NCBI GenBank assembly: GCA_021396245.1
Contig: WNYE01000085.1
Coordinates: 1 to 64,000 of the forward strand
Origin: Sporothrix humicola
Taxonomy: Eukaryota > Ascomycota > Sordariomycetes > Ophiostomatales > Ophiostomataceae
DNA: 64,000 nucleotides
Reading direction: 5' to 3'
Part shown: in pieces, positions 12,048 to 23,406 of the stretch
How the letters are laid out: every line of letters starts with the position of its first letter
Position numbering within the stretch: the stretch's first letter is position 1
Translations under genes and position numbers: made by a program
Notes under the pieces: generated by a model
Database searches by the model: none
The model's input: the letters and a program-made list of their open reading frames with translations, nothing else
What the model was told of the DNA's origin: nothing

Positions 12048-13134
12048 GGTAAAAGAGGAGTTGTGGGATGAAATTCGGGGAAGTTGAGGAGATGAAAGTC
12101 AAGAGGCTGAGACGGTGATTGTAGGAGGACGTCAGAAATGATTATAGGTTGTTGATGCCAAAAAGGTGAGCGGCAATGGCAGAGTCCAAAAAAAAGAGGT
12201 GAGGGTCAATAGGTCAAGAAACTTTGTTGTTGTCTGTTGTCAAACTTGTTGGGGGAGTTGCCTCGTTGTGTTGTGGATTTTCACGTGGGAAAGAGCTAAA
12301 GAGCTGAGAGCTCTTCTACTACTCTGTATGCTGGAGCGAATCGCGGCAGGTGGGAGGCGGTTGGCGACAAGCGGTGGCAGGCGCGTTCGCGACACCAAAA
12401 TGCAAAAAGGGGCAGTCGTAAGAACTAAAAAATGTGTGTGAGAGCATTGAGAAGGAAGGGACCAAGGAGGGGAATTTCACATTTAATTTTCGCCAATGTT
12501 TAATTGGCCTATTGCCCTTCCTTTCTCACCAAAAATCCCATCCTTCCAGTGAGACGGCAGGCCCAGAAAGACTTGGCAAAGTCTTGGCAAAAAATCGCTC
12601 AACGGGAGAGCTCGTGTGGGTCACTTCCTCTTTGGGTGAGATGGAGGGGAACGACTGAGACATCTGGAGAAGCAAAAGGGAACAATATTGAGGGAAACCC
12701 TTATGTTGCGACGATAAATATGTGTGAAAAAGGTTGTGTTTATTAAGTTTTTTGTCTGATTTTTTTGTATTTTTTTTTTTGTTCATTGCTTATTCTTTGT
12801 AAAACTAGAACGAGAATAACTAAAAGGGTATGTCGATAAACAGAACAAAAACAAAGTATAAGTAAATGATGTAAGATGAAAAATAAAAGATAAAATCAAT
12901 ACAGAGAAATTAGCCCATTAAATAGAATAAATCCAAAAATATGAAAAGAAATCCAAAAAGGATTTGCAAATGGAAAAGAAATCATAAAAAATCTATTCTA
13001 ATGGGCGTTGTGGATATCTCGGTCGTGTATCATGATCGTGTCATAAGTCGTAGCCGCCGGCGGCGAGAGGACAGAAGGGAAAACAAGATGAAGAGGCTAG
13101 CTCTTGGTTGTTATCCCCATAAGAGCTTCATCCT
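12048..13134. other. AT-rich intergenic region
   Basis: This is phs1 upstream sequence (a CACGTG box at about 12285) followed by a strongly A-rich, low-complexity stretch from about 12.7 to 13.0 kb, then the 3' side of the next gene. No coding signal is visible. Confidence 0.6.
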
Positions 13135-13770
13135 CTAGTTGTTTCCGTCTCGCCGGCGGAACGGCGACGGCCAGCCGCTGAAAAGCCACTCGTTGCTGTG
13201 ACGGCCACAGGTGGTATAGACGTTGACGTTGGTCTTCTTGCTGCTGTTTCCAGCAGTGCTGCCGGCCGTGCTAGCAGCGTAGGTCGACCGAGCCGACGAA
13301 TGGAGGGGCGGCGACATGGAAGACTGTGCCGGCAGAGATGTCGTCGAGGCTAGCGACGACGTGTACGACGAAGCATACGACGACGGGGCCGACGACGAAT
13401 AGGTCGAGCTCGACGAGGTGCGGTAAACACCTGCGCGAGCGGCTGCGGCGTCGGCCGAATTGTACATTCCCGACGACAGCGACGACACAGTCGACGACGA
13501 GGGTGCGTCGTAGGCCGTGGCGGTGCGGTACAGCGGGTCGCTGGCCGACCGGGAGGTGTAGTTGTACGCAGGCATGTCGTAGGACTCGGCAAATTGAGTG
13601 TGCGACTGGGGGATGTTAGTGGGAGAGATGGAAGATGGGGACAGAGAAAGGTGACTTTGACGTACCGAGCTCGACGATGCAGTGCTAGAACGCGAGGGCG
13701 TCGGGTACAGTGGTGCCGACGGTAGTGCGCTGGAAGAAGAGTAGATGTTGTTGTTGTTGCGGCCAGACAT
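13135..13770 (-). CDS. Ser-rich conserved fungal hypothetical protein
   Basis: Exons on the minus strand are 13770-13666 and 13605-13135, giving 191 residues. The 60-nt intron (13606-13665) has GTACGT, a CTAAC branch and CAG, but it is also open and in frame, so an unspliced 211-residue form is possible. The chain is Ser/Thr/Ala/Tyr-rich and probably disordered, apart from a compact C-terminal block reading NVYTTCGRHSNEWLFSGW. I recall similar TCGRH(S/T)N-WLF endings in other ascomycete proteins of unknown function, but cannot search. No signal peptide, membrane span or catalytic motif is seen. Upstream, on its own sense strand, lies a long C/T-rich leader region. The gene is likely real; the function is unknown. 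Confidence 0.75.
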   Translation of the reverse strand: MSGRNNNNIYSSSSALPSAPLYPTPSRSSTASSSSVRQSHLSLSPSSISPTNIPQSHTQFAESYDMPAYNYTSRSASDPLYRTATAYDAPSSSTVSSLSSGMYNSADAAAARAGVYRTSSSSTYSSSAPSSYASSYTSSLASTTSLPAQSSMSPPLHSSARSTYAASTAGSTAGNSSKKTNVNVYTTCGRHSNEWLFSGWPSPFRRRDGNN

Positions 13771-16700
13771 TTTGAATGAAAAAAAGCGGTGGAGAGCAAG
13801 AAGGTGGGAGGATGGGAGGGGAAGAGAGAGTTTTTGAGGATGGTTGCAGCTGTAGGATTTCCGGGTTGAAAGGCCGGAAGTGTTTATGTCGCCCTCCGTA
13901 CGGGCGATGTCAGAATTGAAATCAAAATGGGTTTCTTTGTTTGGAATTTTCCCAGCGGGACAATCTTGATTTTTTTTATTTGGTGTTTGTGTTTTGTCCC
14001 TTTTTTGTTTGGTCTTTTTGGTGTTTTCTGTTGATTTAGGAATCAGGCAGTCTTAAATGGGAAGTCAGAAACAAAAAGTCGGCGGTGTGGTGGTTTGTGT
14101 GCCGCAGGTAACAGTAGTAGTTGCAGGCGGGTTGTCTTTCCTTGGGCTGCAGGATCAGGTTGCAGGTTACTTGTACGGAGTACAAAAGTTGCAAAGCAGG
14201 TGAGATGCGCCAGGAAGATGACCAGGGGTATGTTGAGGATTGAGAACACAACGGCAAGGTTGATGGCTGGGTGCAAATCAAAGGCGTGAGAGGTTGTGGT
14301 GTCTGAGTGAGAAGACGGGATGCTACAAGAGCTGAAGCAAAGCAAAGTAAAAGGAAGAGTAAATGGAAAAGTAAATGTGAGATGGTATCGTGTAAAGTGC
14401 AAGAGTGTAAGGGAAGATGAAAGGGAAGAGGAAGGGGAAAGAGAGGCCGGACAAAAAAGAAAAGAGAGAGGAAACGACGCGGCTAAATACAAATGCAACG
14501 ACGCATGTGAAGGCAGCGAGAAAGAAAATGTGTACTTGTGTACTTGAACGGACAAGATGATAACAACGAAGGGGAGAAGGAGGTGGAGGGTGGAAGGCTG
14601 ATCACAGGACAGAGAGGCTGCAAGGACGAACAGGGGATGGGGGGAGGCTAGTGCAAGAAAGAATTGGGGGCGGATGCACGAAGGACAAGTCACAGAAGTT
14701 AGGACATAGGACGGGGACGAAGGACTTGGCAAAAATGGGAATGGATCGAGGCCATTGGGGGAGGTCTTGGGGACTGGGAAAATGCCAAAATAAAGTCGGT
14801 CAAGACGAGCGTTATTTTTTTTGTCTTGCCTGTTGGCTCATTTGTTGATTGCGTATGGAATCGAATACGAAAAGAAAGAGGAAAAAGAAGAAACGGAAAA
14901 AGGGAAGAAGGGGAGACACGCACTCACAAAAAGCGAGCAGAGCTGGTCGAAAGAGGAAGCTAGCTGGCTCCCAACGGCGAGGAACATAAAGTAGACAAAG
15001 TGTAAGAGCGTACAAGGGGCGATCTGAGCACATTCCGGGGAAAGAAGGAAACGAGCAGCGATCAGGGAAATCCGACAAACAAAGGATGCATTGACAACGA
15101 GCGAAAACAGCTACCGAGACGGAAAAAGGGCTGCAGGCATAAGGCAGCAACAATATGCTCTACTGTGAGGAGTCGAGGAGCGTTAGATTGTCTTGGAGCT
15201 GGGCCACTTAGACCGCGAGCGACTGCAAGCCAAGAGGACGGGTCAAGCGAGCTGGACCACCGAGATACGGAGGCTAGAGTAGCGGAGGGGTGAAGCGAGA
15301 ACAAAAAGGGCCAAACAGACAAGGGCATGGTGATGGAGGGGAGGATCGAATTGGGTGCTGGTCATACGGCAGGCATGCCAAGAGCCGCTAGAAGGCCGCC
15401 AGAAGGCGAATGGAAGGAGAGGCAGACTTTCTTGGTTGGCATCCCTGTTTGTGTCCGAGGAGGCAGAGATAGGACCAGAGGAGCGAGAAATGCAAGCAAA
15501 GACAAAGGCAGAGAGACATGCTGGATGTACTTTGTCTCTGTACAGAGACACAGAAGCACAGAGGCACACATTGGTGACACCGCCCACTTTTCTAGGGCTG
15601 ACCAAACAGACGAAGCAGGCGGTCGAAAAGGAGGGCGAAAAGGCGGACGCAGGCTGCAGTTTGATAAAAACAGTCAGAGGTTGGCTTGCAGCGTGCAGAA
15701 TTGTGCAGTCAGAGTGCATCAGCGTGCAGGTGGCTGCTACGTGTCTGCTTGTGTTCTTCCCTCGACATAATGGCTGGATGGTTCGTCCTGACGGGTTCTT
15801 AGACAAAATCTTGGACATAATCTTGACATCCTGGATGCATTTGCCGTGGATTCAGAGATGTCGAAACGACAGGGGCCTTGAGGCCTAAGGCTCTAGGACT
15901 GGGTCCGTTTTCTGGGCGATGGAGTCATCGCGGCCCTGTGACCAAAACAAGTGAATGTTTGGAGTGCACCAAAGGACTTGAGGCCGTTGCAGATTAGACA
16001 TCGAAAGGACGCGATAAACAAACAGAAATGGCCAATAGTTTGCTTGGACAAAAAGACAGAAGAAAACAGTCTAATTGCAACTAATTGCAACTGCCAATCG
16101 CCAATCGCCGCCGGGTGAACGTGCTCTCTCGCAAGGGCGGACCGAGGCTGTGGCAGAAGTGGTCTGTGACCGCTGTGACGGCATCGGTCAAGTTGAAGCT
16201 CGGGCGTTGCGATCGATGTGGCGTTTCTTTGGGGTGGTCAAAGCTGTTGTTTTGCGTTGTGTTGTTTGTTATCTTTTGCTTCTGACCTTTTGACCTCCTG
16301 ACCCCTTTTGGAGCTTCATGCCCGCCCCCTTTGGCTCGCTCTTTCCCTCCTAAGATCGGAGAGCTTCGAGTGTAGCTTGGGGGCTGTACAACAAGAAGGT
16401 GCTGTTTGGTCTTTGTTCTCTGCTCTTTCCTTTCGAGCCTTTCTTGTTTGCATCGTTGGTGTGGGAGTGGTGGCTGCATGTTGTTGCCCATTCTCTACGC
16501 TACTGCGTAGCGCAGAAACCAGGGGCCTGTGGGGAAGGTGCGAGGCCAGCCCACAGGAGCACCATTTTTTGCGAGGGCAAGTGCCCAGCCGGCACCCAGT
16601 GTGCCGCGGAGAATTGGGGTGAAGTTCAATGGGAAAGAGGCTCTGTCTGCGGGCTCTTTCCAATTTAGTAGGCGAACGTGCACTCGAGTGCAGTGGCCTG

Positions 16701-19700
16701 GCAGAAGTGGGCACAGTCCCGTCTCCACCCTTGCCCATCTTCGCAAGCCATCTCCAACAATCGAACACCGGGCATCTTCCCAGTTCCCCTGCTGCGCATA
16801 CTCCAACCTTACCCCCGAGGCCCCTCATCTTCCTTCGAGGTACCGTTCGTGTACACCGAGAGACGAGAACGGTGATCGACTCGACCCAAAAACAACGGGC
16901 GTTAGGCAGCGCGGGGGGAAGGCTGTGCAAAGTTAGCGGGTGAGAGCGGGATGATTTACAGCCATTTGAGACGGGCTTGTGCTGGCTGGCTCGCTGCTTT
17001 ATTGGTCGGAGATCAAAGCGACTTCAAGACTACACCTGGGGCTTACAAGCAGCACTTAATACAAGCACTTGGGAGCACCTCATTTCTGCAAGCTGAGACT
17101 GACTGCAGACTGCAGGCGAGTTTCTAGCCAGGCACGAAAGAACAAAAGAACAAGTTTATTTTCTCGATGATTGCCCCCAGTCTCCTATTCGGTCAACCAA
17201 CCGGGTCGCGGAAGCACAGTGGCAGACTCCCCGTACATATGGGCAAACGCGGAATACGCAAGGGCTGCGAACACTCACAGACACAGTCCGACCGACAATG
17301 AGGCCTTATTAAGGGGGCTGACCAGATGACCCCCCTTTTAGGAACCTACGATGGGCTTGTATTTGCCTCGTCCAATGCCAGCAACCAACGAACGAGGGCT
17401 GGTTTGAAACGACGAGAATTCAACGGGATGTATTGCGGGAGATGGGCAATGTACAGAACCGACGCCCCAAATGCCCCGGACTATGTGTTGTTCGGCAGCT
17501 CCAAATTACCTCGTCGAGCCCGTCATCACTTCAATCTTCCATTTCACGATGGAACATTGGCTCCCAGTTGCTGCCTGGCTCATATATTGTGTACTGAGTT
17601 AGTGCTCCAAGTATCAGGTGCCCAAACGGTAAAAGACCGCATCGAGCACAAGCGCTCCGGGTTTACCCCAGAAGGATTATGGGGAGGCAAAAATCGGGTA
17701 AGGCACAGATCATACTGTCAACATTTTCGTTATGTCCGCCACGCTTGATCAGGTTTGATTGGATATTCAGATCGATGACTGGGAGCAAGAAGGGCTCGCG
17801 GGCCAAGGCTGTACGAAGAAGAAAGAAAGTCGGCCTAAACGCTGCTCGTCATTGCCCAACACCGACTCTCCGACAGAAAGGCTTGGCGATCCACAATGGA
17901 CTTTCAAGTTGGCAGGCAAAGGCTGTCACCTTCAGCTTCATTGCATATTGCAAGGGTACGATTCCAGTCCAAAGCCGTCGTAGCCGACTTGGCATTGTTG
18001 ACTTTCTGTCTGGCCTCGAGGTTTTTTTTTTTTTTTTTGTGTGTGTGATGAATAACACTCATCGTATCTCGAAAACAAGACGGTAAAAGCAGGCAGAACA
18101 GCGTGAAAGGGAAAAACAGGAACGATTTTCCCCAGAAGGACGGCAAGGCTGGCCAGTGAAAAGGAAGAAGGGCTGGCGGGATGGATCATATCGGACACGG
18201 CGTGCATATGCCTGCAACCCAAGAACTTAAGAAAATAGGCAGAGACTCGCACAAAAACAGACGAATACAGAATACGCGGAAGATCGAGGAACGCCTGCCA
18301 CAAGCGAAACATCGTCATCTTGTCGTGGGGTGGTATTTCTGACACTTTCTTGAGCTGTTTTGGAGTTTCTGGACATCTCCTCACCGGTTCTCCACGATAA
18401 CCCCCCATGTCCCCAAGCCCTCAATGCCCCAATGCCCCAATGCCGGTTTATCCTAGAGCATTGTTGCGCTTCCCGACTTATCCACCGACTTATCCCCTCC
18501 AGAATCCACACAAGCCACGCCAAGTCTCGGCCACAGCCTCGAACAGACCGCCCCAAATCCTTTCAAGTGCTACCCTTTCAGGGCGTCATGCTTGCGGCGC
18601 AGGAACAGGCCTGAATAGGAACAGCCTCGCCGGGTCGATATGTCGTTTGTTTGTTTCAATTGACGCTGTCAACACTCCTCGATCTGTCATTTATGTCATA
18701 TGTTCGTGTTGGGCTCCGTTCGCCAAGTCTAGAATCTCTGGGCAACGAGAACGAGGCATTTAAAAGAGTACAAATATAAATATCTTCTGTAGAGCGGGAT
18801 CTCGTCAAAGTGAAGAACAGTTGGTTTACAGATAATGATTACAACCGGTGATGGAGAAGGCTGTCGGATGAGTACCCAATGCGGCGTAGAACTACTAGGA
18901 CTTGCGAAGGATTCAGACCCAGTTTGAAGTTAAGTGCATTATCAAAGTAATTCCAAAAAAAAAAAAAGGACGCCATTGAATATCTCACAATCGATCGTCT
19001 GCCGAGCTCCTCTTTGCCAATGTTTGACGGCAGGTCACGAGGACACCGTGAACTGCATCTCCGGAGACGGGCATCGCTGTCCACACAAGTCCCCATTTGA
19101 GATGATGGTGGGCTGCAGCGATGATGTAAAATAGTGGGATATGGGGTCTTTGGGAAGAAGCCCTCAAAGAAGCTGTGGAGATAGTGGGAAGGCTTGGCCT
19201 TGGCGGGCAGCGGGCAAGTCCGAGAGAGTGCTGGCAGCTGCTGTAATTGGCTGGGGCTGGCTGCACAGCACCTGCCAAAATGTCCCAAATGCAGTGCCCA
19301 GAGGAAAGGAAGACGGCAAGTGGGGCCTGCTCGCATCAGACGGCAGGGCAGTTCTGAGGTGTTAGTGGAGGACAGTGCTGGTAATAGCACGGATGGGATG
19401 AAAGAAAAGCAGCAAGACGACACAACAGAGTAAGAAATGGCTGCAAAACGGCATGACTGAATGCCGACTGAGAGATGATAGATGGTACTTGTCGATAGGA
19501 GGAATCGAAGATACTCAACGTAATACATTGTACGAGTTGACCAATTTGGCAAGAGCATGGAAAGATGGAAACCTATGAGGAAGCTGCGATCACGGGAAGC
19601 GAGTTCGTCCTCACTTGGGGAAAGAGCTGCCAACTTTTGGCTTCGTTAGCGGGCGACGGACACTACGAAAAGTCCTCTCGATAACGCCCGACAATGACTT

Positions 19701-22494
19701 ATCAACAGCCGTCCCTAGATATCGGGTCATGTGCCGGCCGGGGACGTCTCCTATTTGCGGAGGACGGGGTCGTGAGTGTGTGTTGTGTGTGTGCATCGCC
19801 CGTTATGTGGCTTGGTCCCGTTTTGTCCTCTTTATCCCTAGGTTCCCAGGCTTTGTCTACTGTACGATTATGCACATCTGCCCATTTGCACAACTCTGGC
19901 ATACCGGCGGTCGGAACCTTGCGCGTCCGTCGTCAAACTGAAAGCCTCGCTCTTTGCATCCATCCCGATAGGCCGTAACATGGCGGTCACGAGAACGTTT
20001 TGATAGCGCCGTTTCGTGTACAGTCGCTCTGTCCAACAATGGCAATGACGCTGGGCTGACCTCGCTAGTGCATTGGGGCTTGGGCGATCGCAATTGGTGA
20101 GGAAGGAAGGATTCACCAAGCGCGTTCTCAGAGGAACGAAGGAGGAAGGAGCAAGCGCCAGCCAAACAGAGCCGGGTTCCGGGCTGCGTGTGGGCATTTT
20201 CGGCTTGTTTTGGGCAGTTGTGGCAGTCATATTGCAAAGGCAAGTGCGACCTCGCTGCAACATCGTTAGCAACGCCAAATGACGTCTCTCCGATTTCAGG
20301 GCTGAGACTCAATGCTTGTCATCCTCTGCTATCTTTACCGTTGCCGATGGCGGCAAGGAGAGTACGAAAGCGCCACAAAGCCACACAAAGACTCTGAGGC
20401 GGAGTTGAAGGTAGCGACGACAATGTTCGGAATGGAGATGCCTGGCACTGTTACTGTATGAGTGCCTTCCGCGCCGAAGTTTTAAATGCAAATGGAAAGA
20501 GCACTCGTCAGCCACTTAGCCCCTATCCGCTCTTGCTTGCTGCTCCCACTGCTGGTCCCTCTTCCCCTATTACTTGCTGCCTTGTCCGATTTCAATCCGT
20601 ACTCCGTAGACATCGTCAATACACCGAAATATCGGAAACAAAAACAACAACATAGCCTCCATTGCCCACCAGCCACGACCACAGACTGCGCGGCCCTGTG
20701 GCTGTTCGTGTCATTGTCGGTGTGCATTTCGCTGCCGCCTACAGAGTACTGTAAGACACCACAGACCAGGTGCACGTTCTCATTTGTCTCGTTGTCAATG
20801 CGGTCTTGGCTCCAGCGATCTCTCGACGAAAACTTCAGCCCTATTCCGGTCCTTGTCACCGTATCTCACCGTCTCATCCCGGCTCAGGACCTGTGAGATC
20901 CAGCCATTTCAGCTCCTCCCACGATAATTCCATTTCTCCATTCTTGCTTGACCGCATTTTGTCTACTCTTGAAACAAGCATAGCGTGCAATTGGGCCGAT
21001 ATTGAACAAACAATTCGCCCACCGTTTCTCACTCGCCCATCCAACATGGACCGCTTTTTTCCGCACCGTCTCGCAAAACCTGCACACACTCGTGTGTACA
21101 GAGGAGCCCTAGAACGTTCGAGTTGCTGAGCTTCATCTCGCACCGAAAACATTCAGGGTTTGCGTCAAGTGGATCCATCTCCCATCGATCGGCCTGCCTT
21201 TCTGCCTCTCTCATCCTCCAGCCGGTCATTCTTATTCTTATTTTTATTCATACCCACTCGAGTCGTCGTCATACAATGAGACGGAATCAAAATAACGGAC
21301 ATAGTTCCGGGGAGTCCAACTTGGTAAAACACTCCAGGCATTTTTCTTCTTATTTTTTTACTTGCTGGAGGAATGGCGGTTCTATTTCCACGTATGCACT
21401 GTCTAAAATCAACGTTTTTCTTACCTCACAGATCGCCACGTTAAAAATAGAGCTTCCCTGGCCCCATAACAAAACAACAGGGACCAGAAGAAGAAAAACA
21501 AAAACGGCACCAACAACAGGGAGAAGAGGGGCGCCCTAAATAAGCACAAACAAACCAAACAACAGCGAGGACGGCAATAACGACGGCAGCAAAAACACAA
21601 GAGGAAACAAAAATAGCGATACACAGGGCAGAAACGGCAGACACGAACAAAGAGATGCCGAGCCAAAAACAATAGTACGATGTGCAGGAGAAGGATGAGG
21701 GAGACTGCAGCTCGGCACTGCATTGTCATCACAGTTGCATCGGCCTCTGACAAGACAAATTCAAAGAGGAAAAAGCGATACGAAGCTTGCAAGTGCAGCA
21801 CATTGCAACAAGGGGAAAGAGCTGAAAACAGAGAAACAGAGCAACACCCCCCAAATTGCACATCAAAAACAGGGTCTTATCTCCACCAGACTCCTCACCA
21901 TCAAAGAAGTAGCTCGGCCCTCGCCTGTGCCCTGTCCCTGCTGTCGACCGTCTGTCCTCCTGTATGTCAGATTCAATCTGCATTCCCTGCTTTCCGTTTC
22001 GTCTGCTGGCCTCCATTTTATGTGCCGTTTTGGGAACATCTGCTGCCAGTTTGTCGTCTGTTTCCTGCAGCTCCCTTCCCCCTCGAGACGCCATTCGCTA
22101 CTCTCGTAATAATAGCTCTGCCACATGCACAACACACAGCACCACACACCCACCCTTGTCCCAGTCCGAGCTGCCAGCCAGCCACATTTCCCTGTCTCTT
22201 GCTGCTCCTGGTTGCTCCTGCTGCTCCCCCCGGCTACTCTCCTCTCCCTGTTGTCGGCACACGTTGTCTGGCCGTCTCTCTCGGGTTCGCTCTTTTCTCT
22301 TTTGTGTCCGTCAGTCTGTCAGTTCGTCTGTCCATCATTCCTGTTTTACTTAAAGCGCGTTGTCTTCCCCGCCTTTGCTTGGTTCCTTATTTTTCTTTGC
22401 TGTTTTCTTTCCTCTTCCTTCATCACACCTCAAAACAAATCCAAATCGCTTTTCTCCAACCCTCTTTACCTACTCTTTATCTCTCCAACTCAAA
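13771..22494. other. 8.7 kb gene-poor region
   Basis: I find no frame with recognisable domains, plausible introns or consistent codon use on either strand. About 13.8-15.3 kb is pyrimidine-rich on the minus strand (leader side of the Ser-rich gene). About 20.5-22.49 kb is pyrimidine-rich on the plus strand (leader side of the Cys-rich gene). The centre is mixed and holds tandem words (CTAATTGCAA at 16071-16090, CAATGCCC near 18420-18445), homopolymers (T16 near 18020), TACGGAGTAC words (14174-14183 and near 20600), and a 7-bp hairpin at 17311-17337. It may encode non-coding RNA or fast-evolving small proteins that cannot be called here. Confidence 0.55.
17311..17337. repeat. Perfect 7-bp inverted repeat (AAGGGGG / CCCCCTT)
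   Basis: The arms at 17311-17317 and 17331-17337 are separated by 13 bases in the gene-poor region. The function is unknown. Confidence 0.6.
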
Positions 22495-22873
22495 ATGGAC
22501 GCCCCTACCAAGACCGTCGAGATGGCCATGCCCGCCAAGAACGCCGAGCCCGCCGTGGAGCAGCCTGTATGTTCTCTCTATGTTCTACCCGCCCTTCTGC
22601 CCTACGGACCCTGAAGTCTTGGCAAAAAAAAATAACGTCATCGCGAGGGCAATTAAGCAATTGCGATACAACGCGACGGCTCAACGTCAAACATCAACCT
22701 CTAGCCTCCAACTGCACTCAAACTCTTTTCATTGACAGCTAACAATTCAGGCCCGCGTTGAGCCCATGTCCGTCGAGGCCAACCTCCGTGGCGGCGACGA
22801 GGCCGGCGAGATCTGCTGCGGCCTCTGCGCTGCTTTCGCCTGCTTCGAGTGCTGCAAGTGCTGCTGCTGCTAA
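22495..22873 (+). CDS. Small Cys-rich C-tail protein (CYSTM- or metallothionein-like)
   Basis: Exons 22495-22566 and 22751-22873 give 64 residues. A hydrophilic head (24 residues in exon 1, then about 19) precedes a tail with ten Cys in the last 21 residues, running from EICCGLC to KCCCC at the terminus. The 5' context CAACTCAAAATGG and the long C/T-rich leader suggest strong expression. A tail mixing hydrophobic residues with Cys pairs resembles cysteine-rich membrane modules (CYSTM), which sit at the plasma membrane and are linked to stress resistance. Metal binding or palmitoylation are alternatives. Two in-frame acceptors 12 nt apart (after 22738 and after 22750) would add or omit LTIQ. 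Family assignment is inference; the gene itself is well supported by splice and frame. Confidence 0.8.
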
Positions 22874-23406
22874 ATGCGCACAGCAAACGACTTCGGCCAA
22901 TTTTTACAGCGAGGCGAAGGAAGGGGATAATGGAATAATAGAACAATGTGCGACAATCTAGATACCACATACCACCACATACCAGATACCAGTCGCCAAT
23001 GGTGACGATGATTGGAGAGAAATATACCAAATGCTGCGATCCTGCACTGCTTTGCTGCAGATAAACAAGACTTTCTCATAAAATAGAATATGCTTTACGT
23101 GACGCCGTCAATCTCTAGAATCTAGACTGCATGACTCGCGCGCGCTCGAAACATGCTTATCACAGCACATGTTGTGTCTGTCGCAACAAAACGTGAAATG
23201 TCACCATCGATTTCCCCAGCTCCAATTGTCTTGCCAAGCACTTGACATGCGTTGTTCGAGTAATGCAAGGACAGGCACTCCAGGCACTTCATAGTATGTC
23301 GTAACAGTAGATTGATTTGTCCATTTTATTTCAATTATGATAAGAAAAGGAGAACATTAAAAGCATTTAACATGAAAGACAGTCTGCCTATGTTGTCAGC
23401 CTAGGC
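22874..23406. other. Convergent intergenic region
   Basis: This is the 3' side of the Cys-rich gene and the 3' side of the catalase. It is AT-rich near 23.3 kb, and no other feature is seen. Confidence 0.6.

Noticed and set aside
14043..14732. 229-codon minus-strand frame, hydrophobic-looking
   Set aside because: Ser/Leu/Phe/Pro richness comes from the pyrimidine-rich leader, not from real membrane helices.
16071..16110. CRISPR-like or attachment-site repeats
   Set aside because: Two tandem copies of a 10-mer without spacers, in a eukaryotic genome; a simple microsatellite-like duplication.
18839..19633. 264-codon minus-strand frame in the gene-poor block
   Set aside because: Low-complexity composition, no domain, no splice-supported neighbours; not enough to call a gene.
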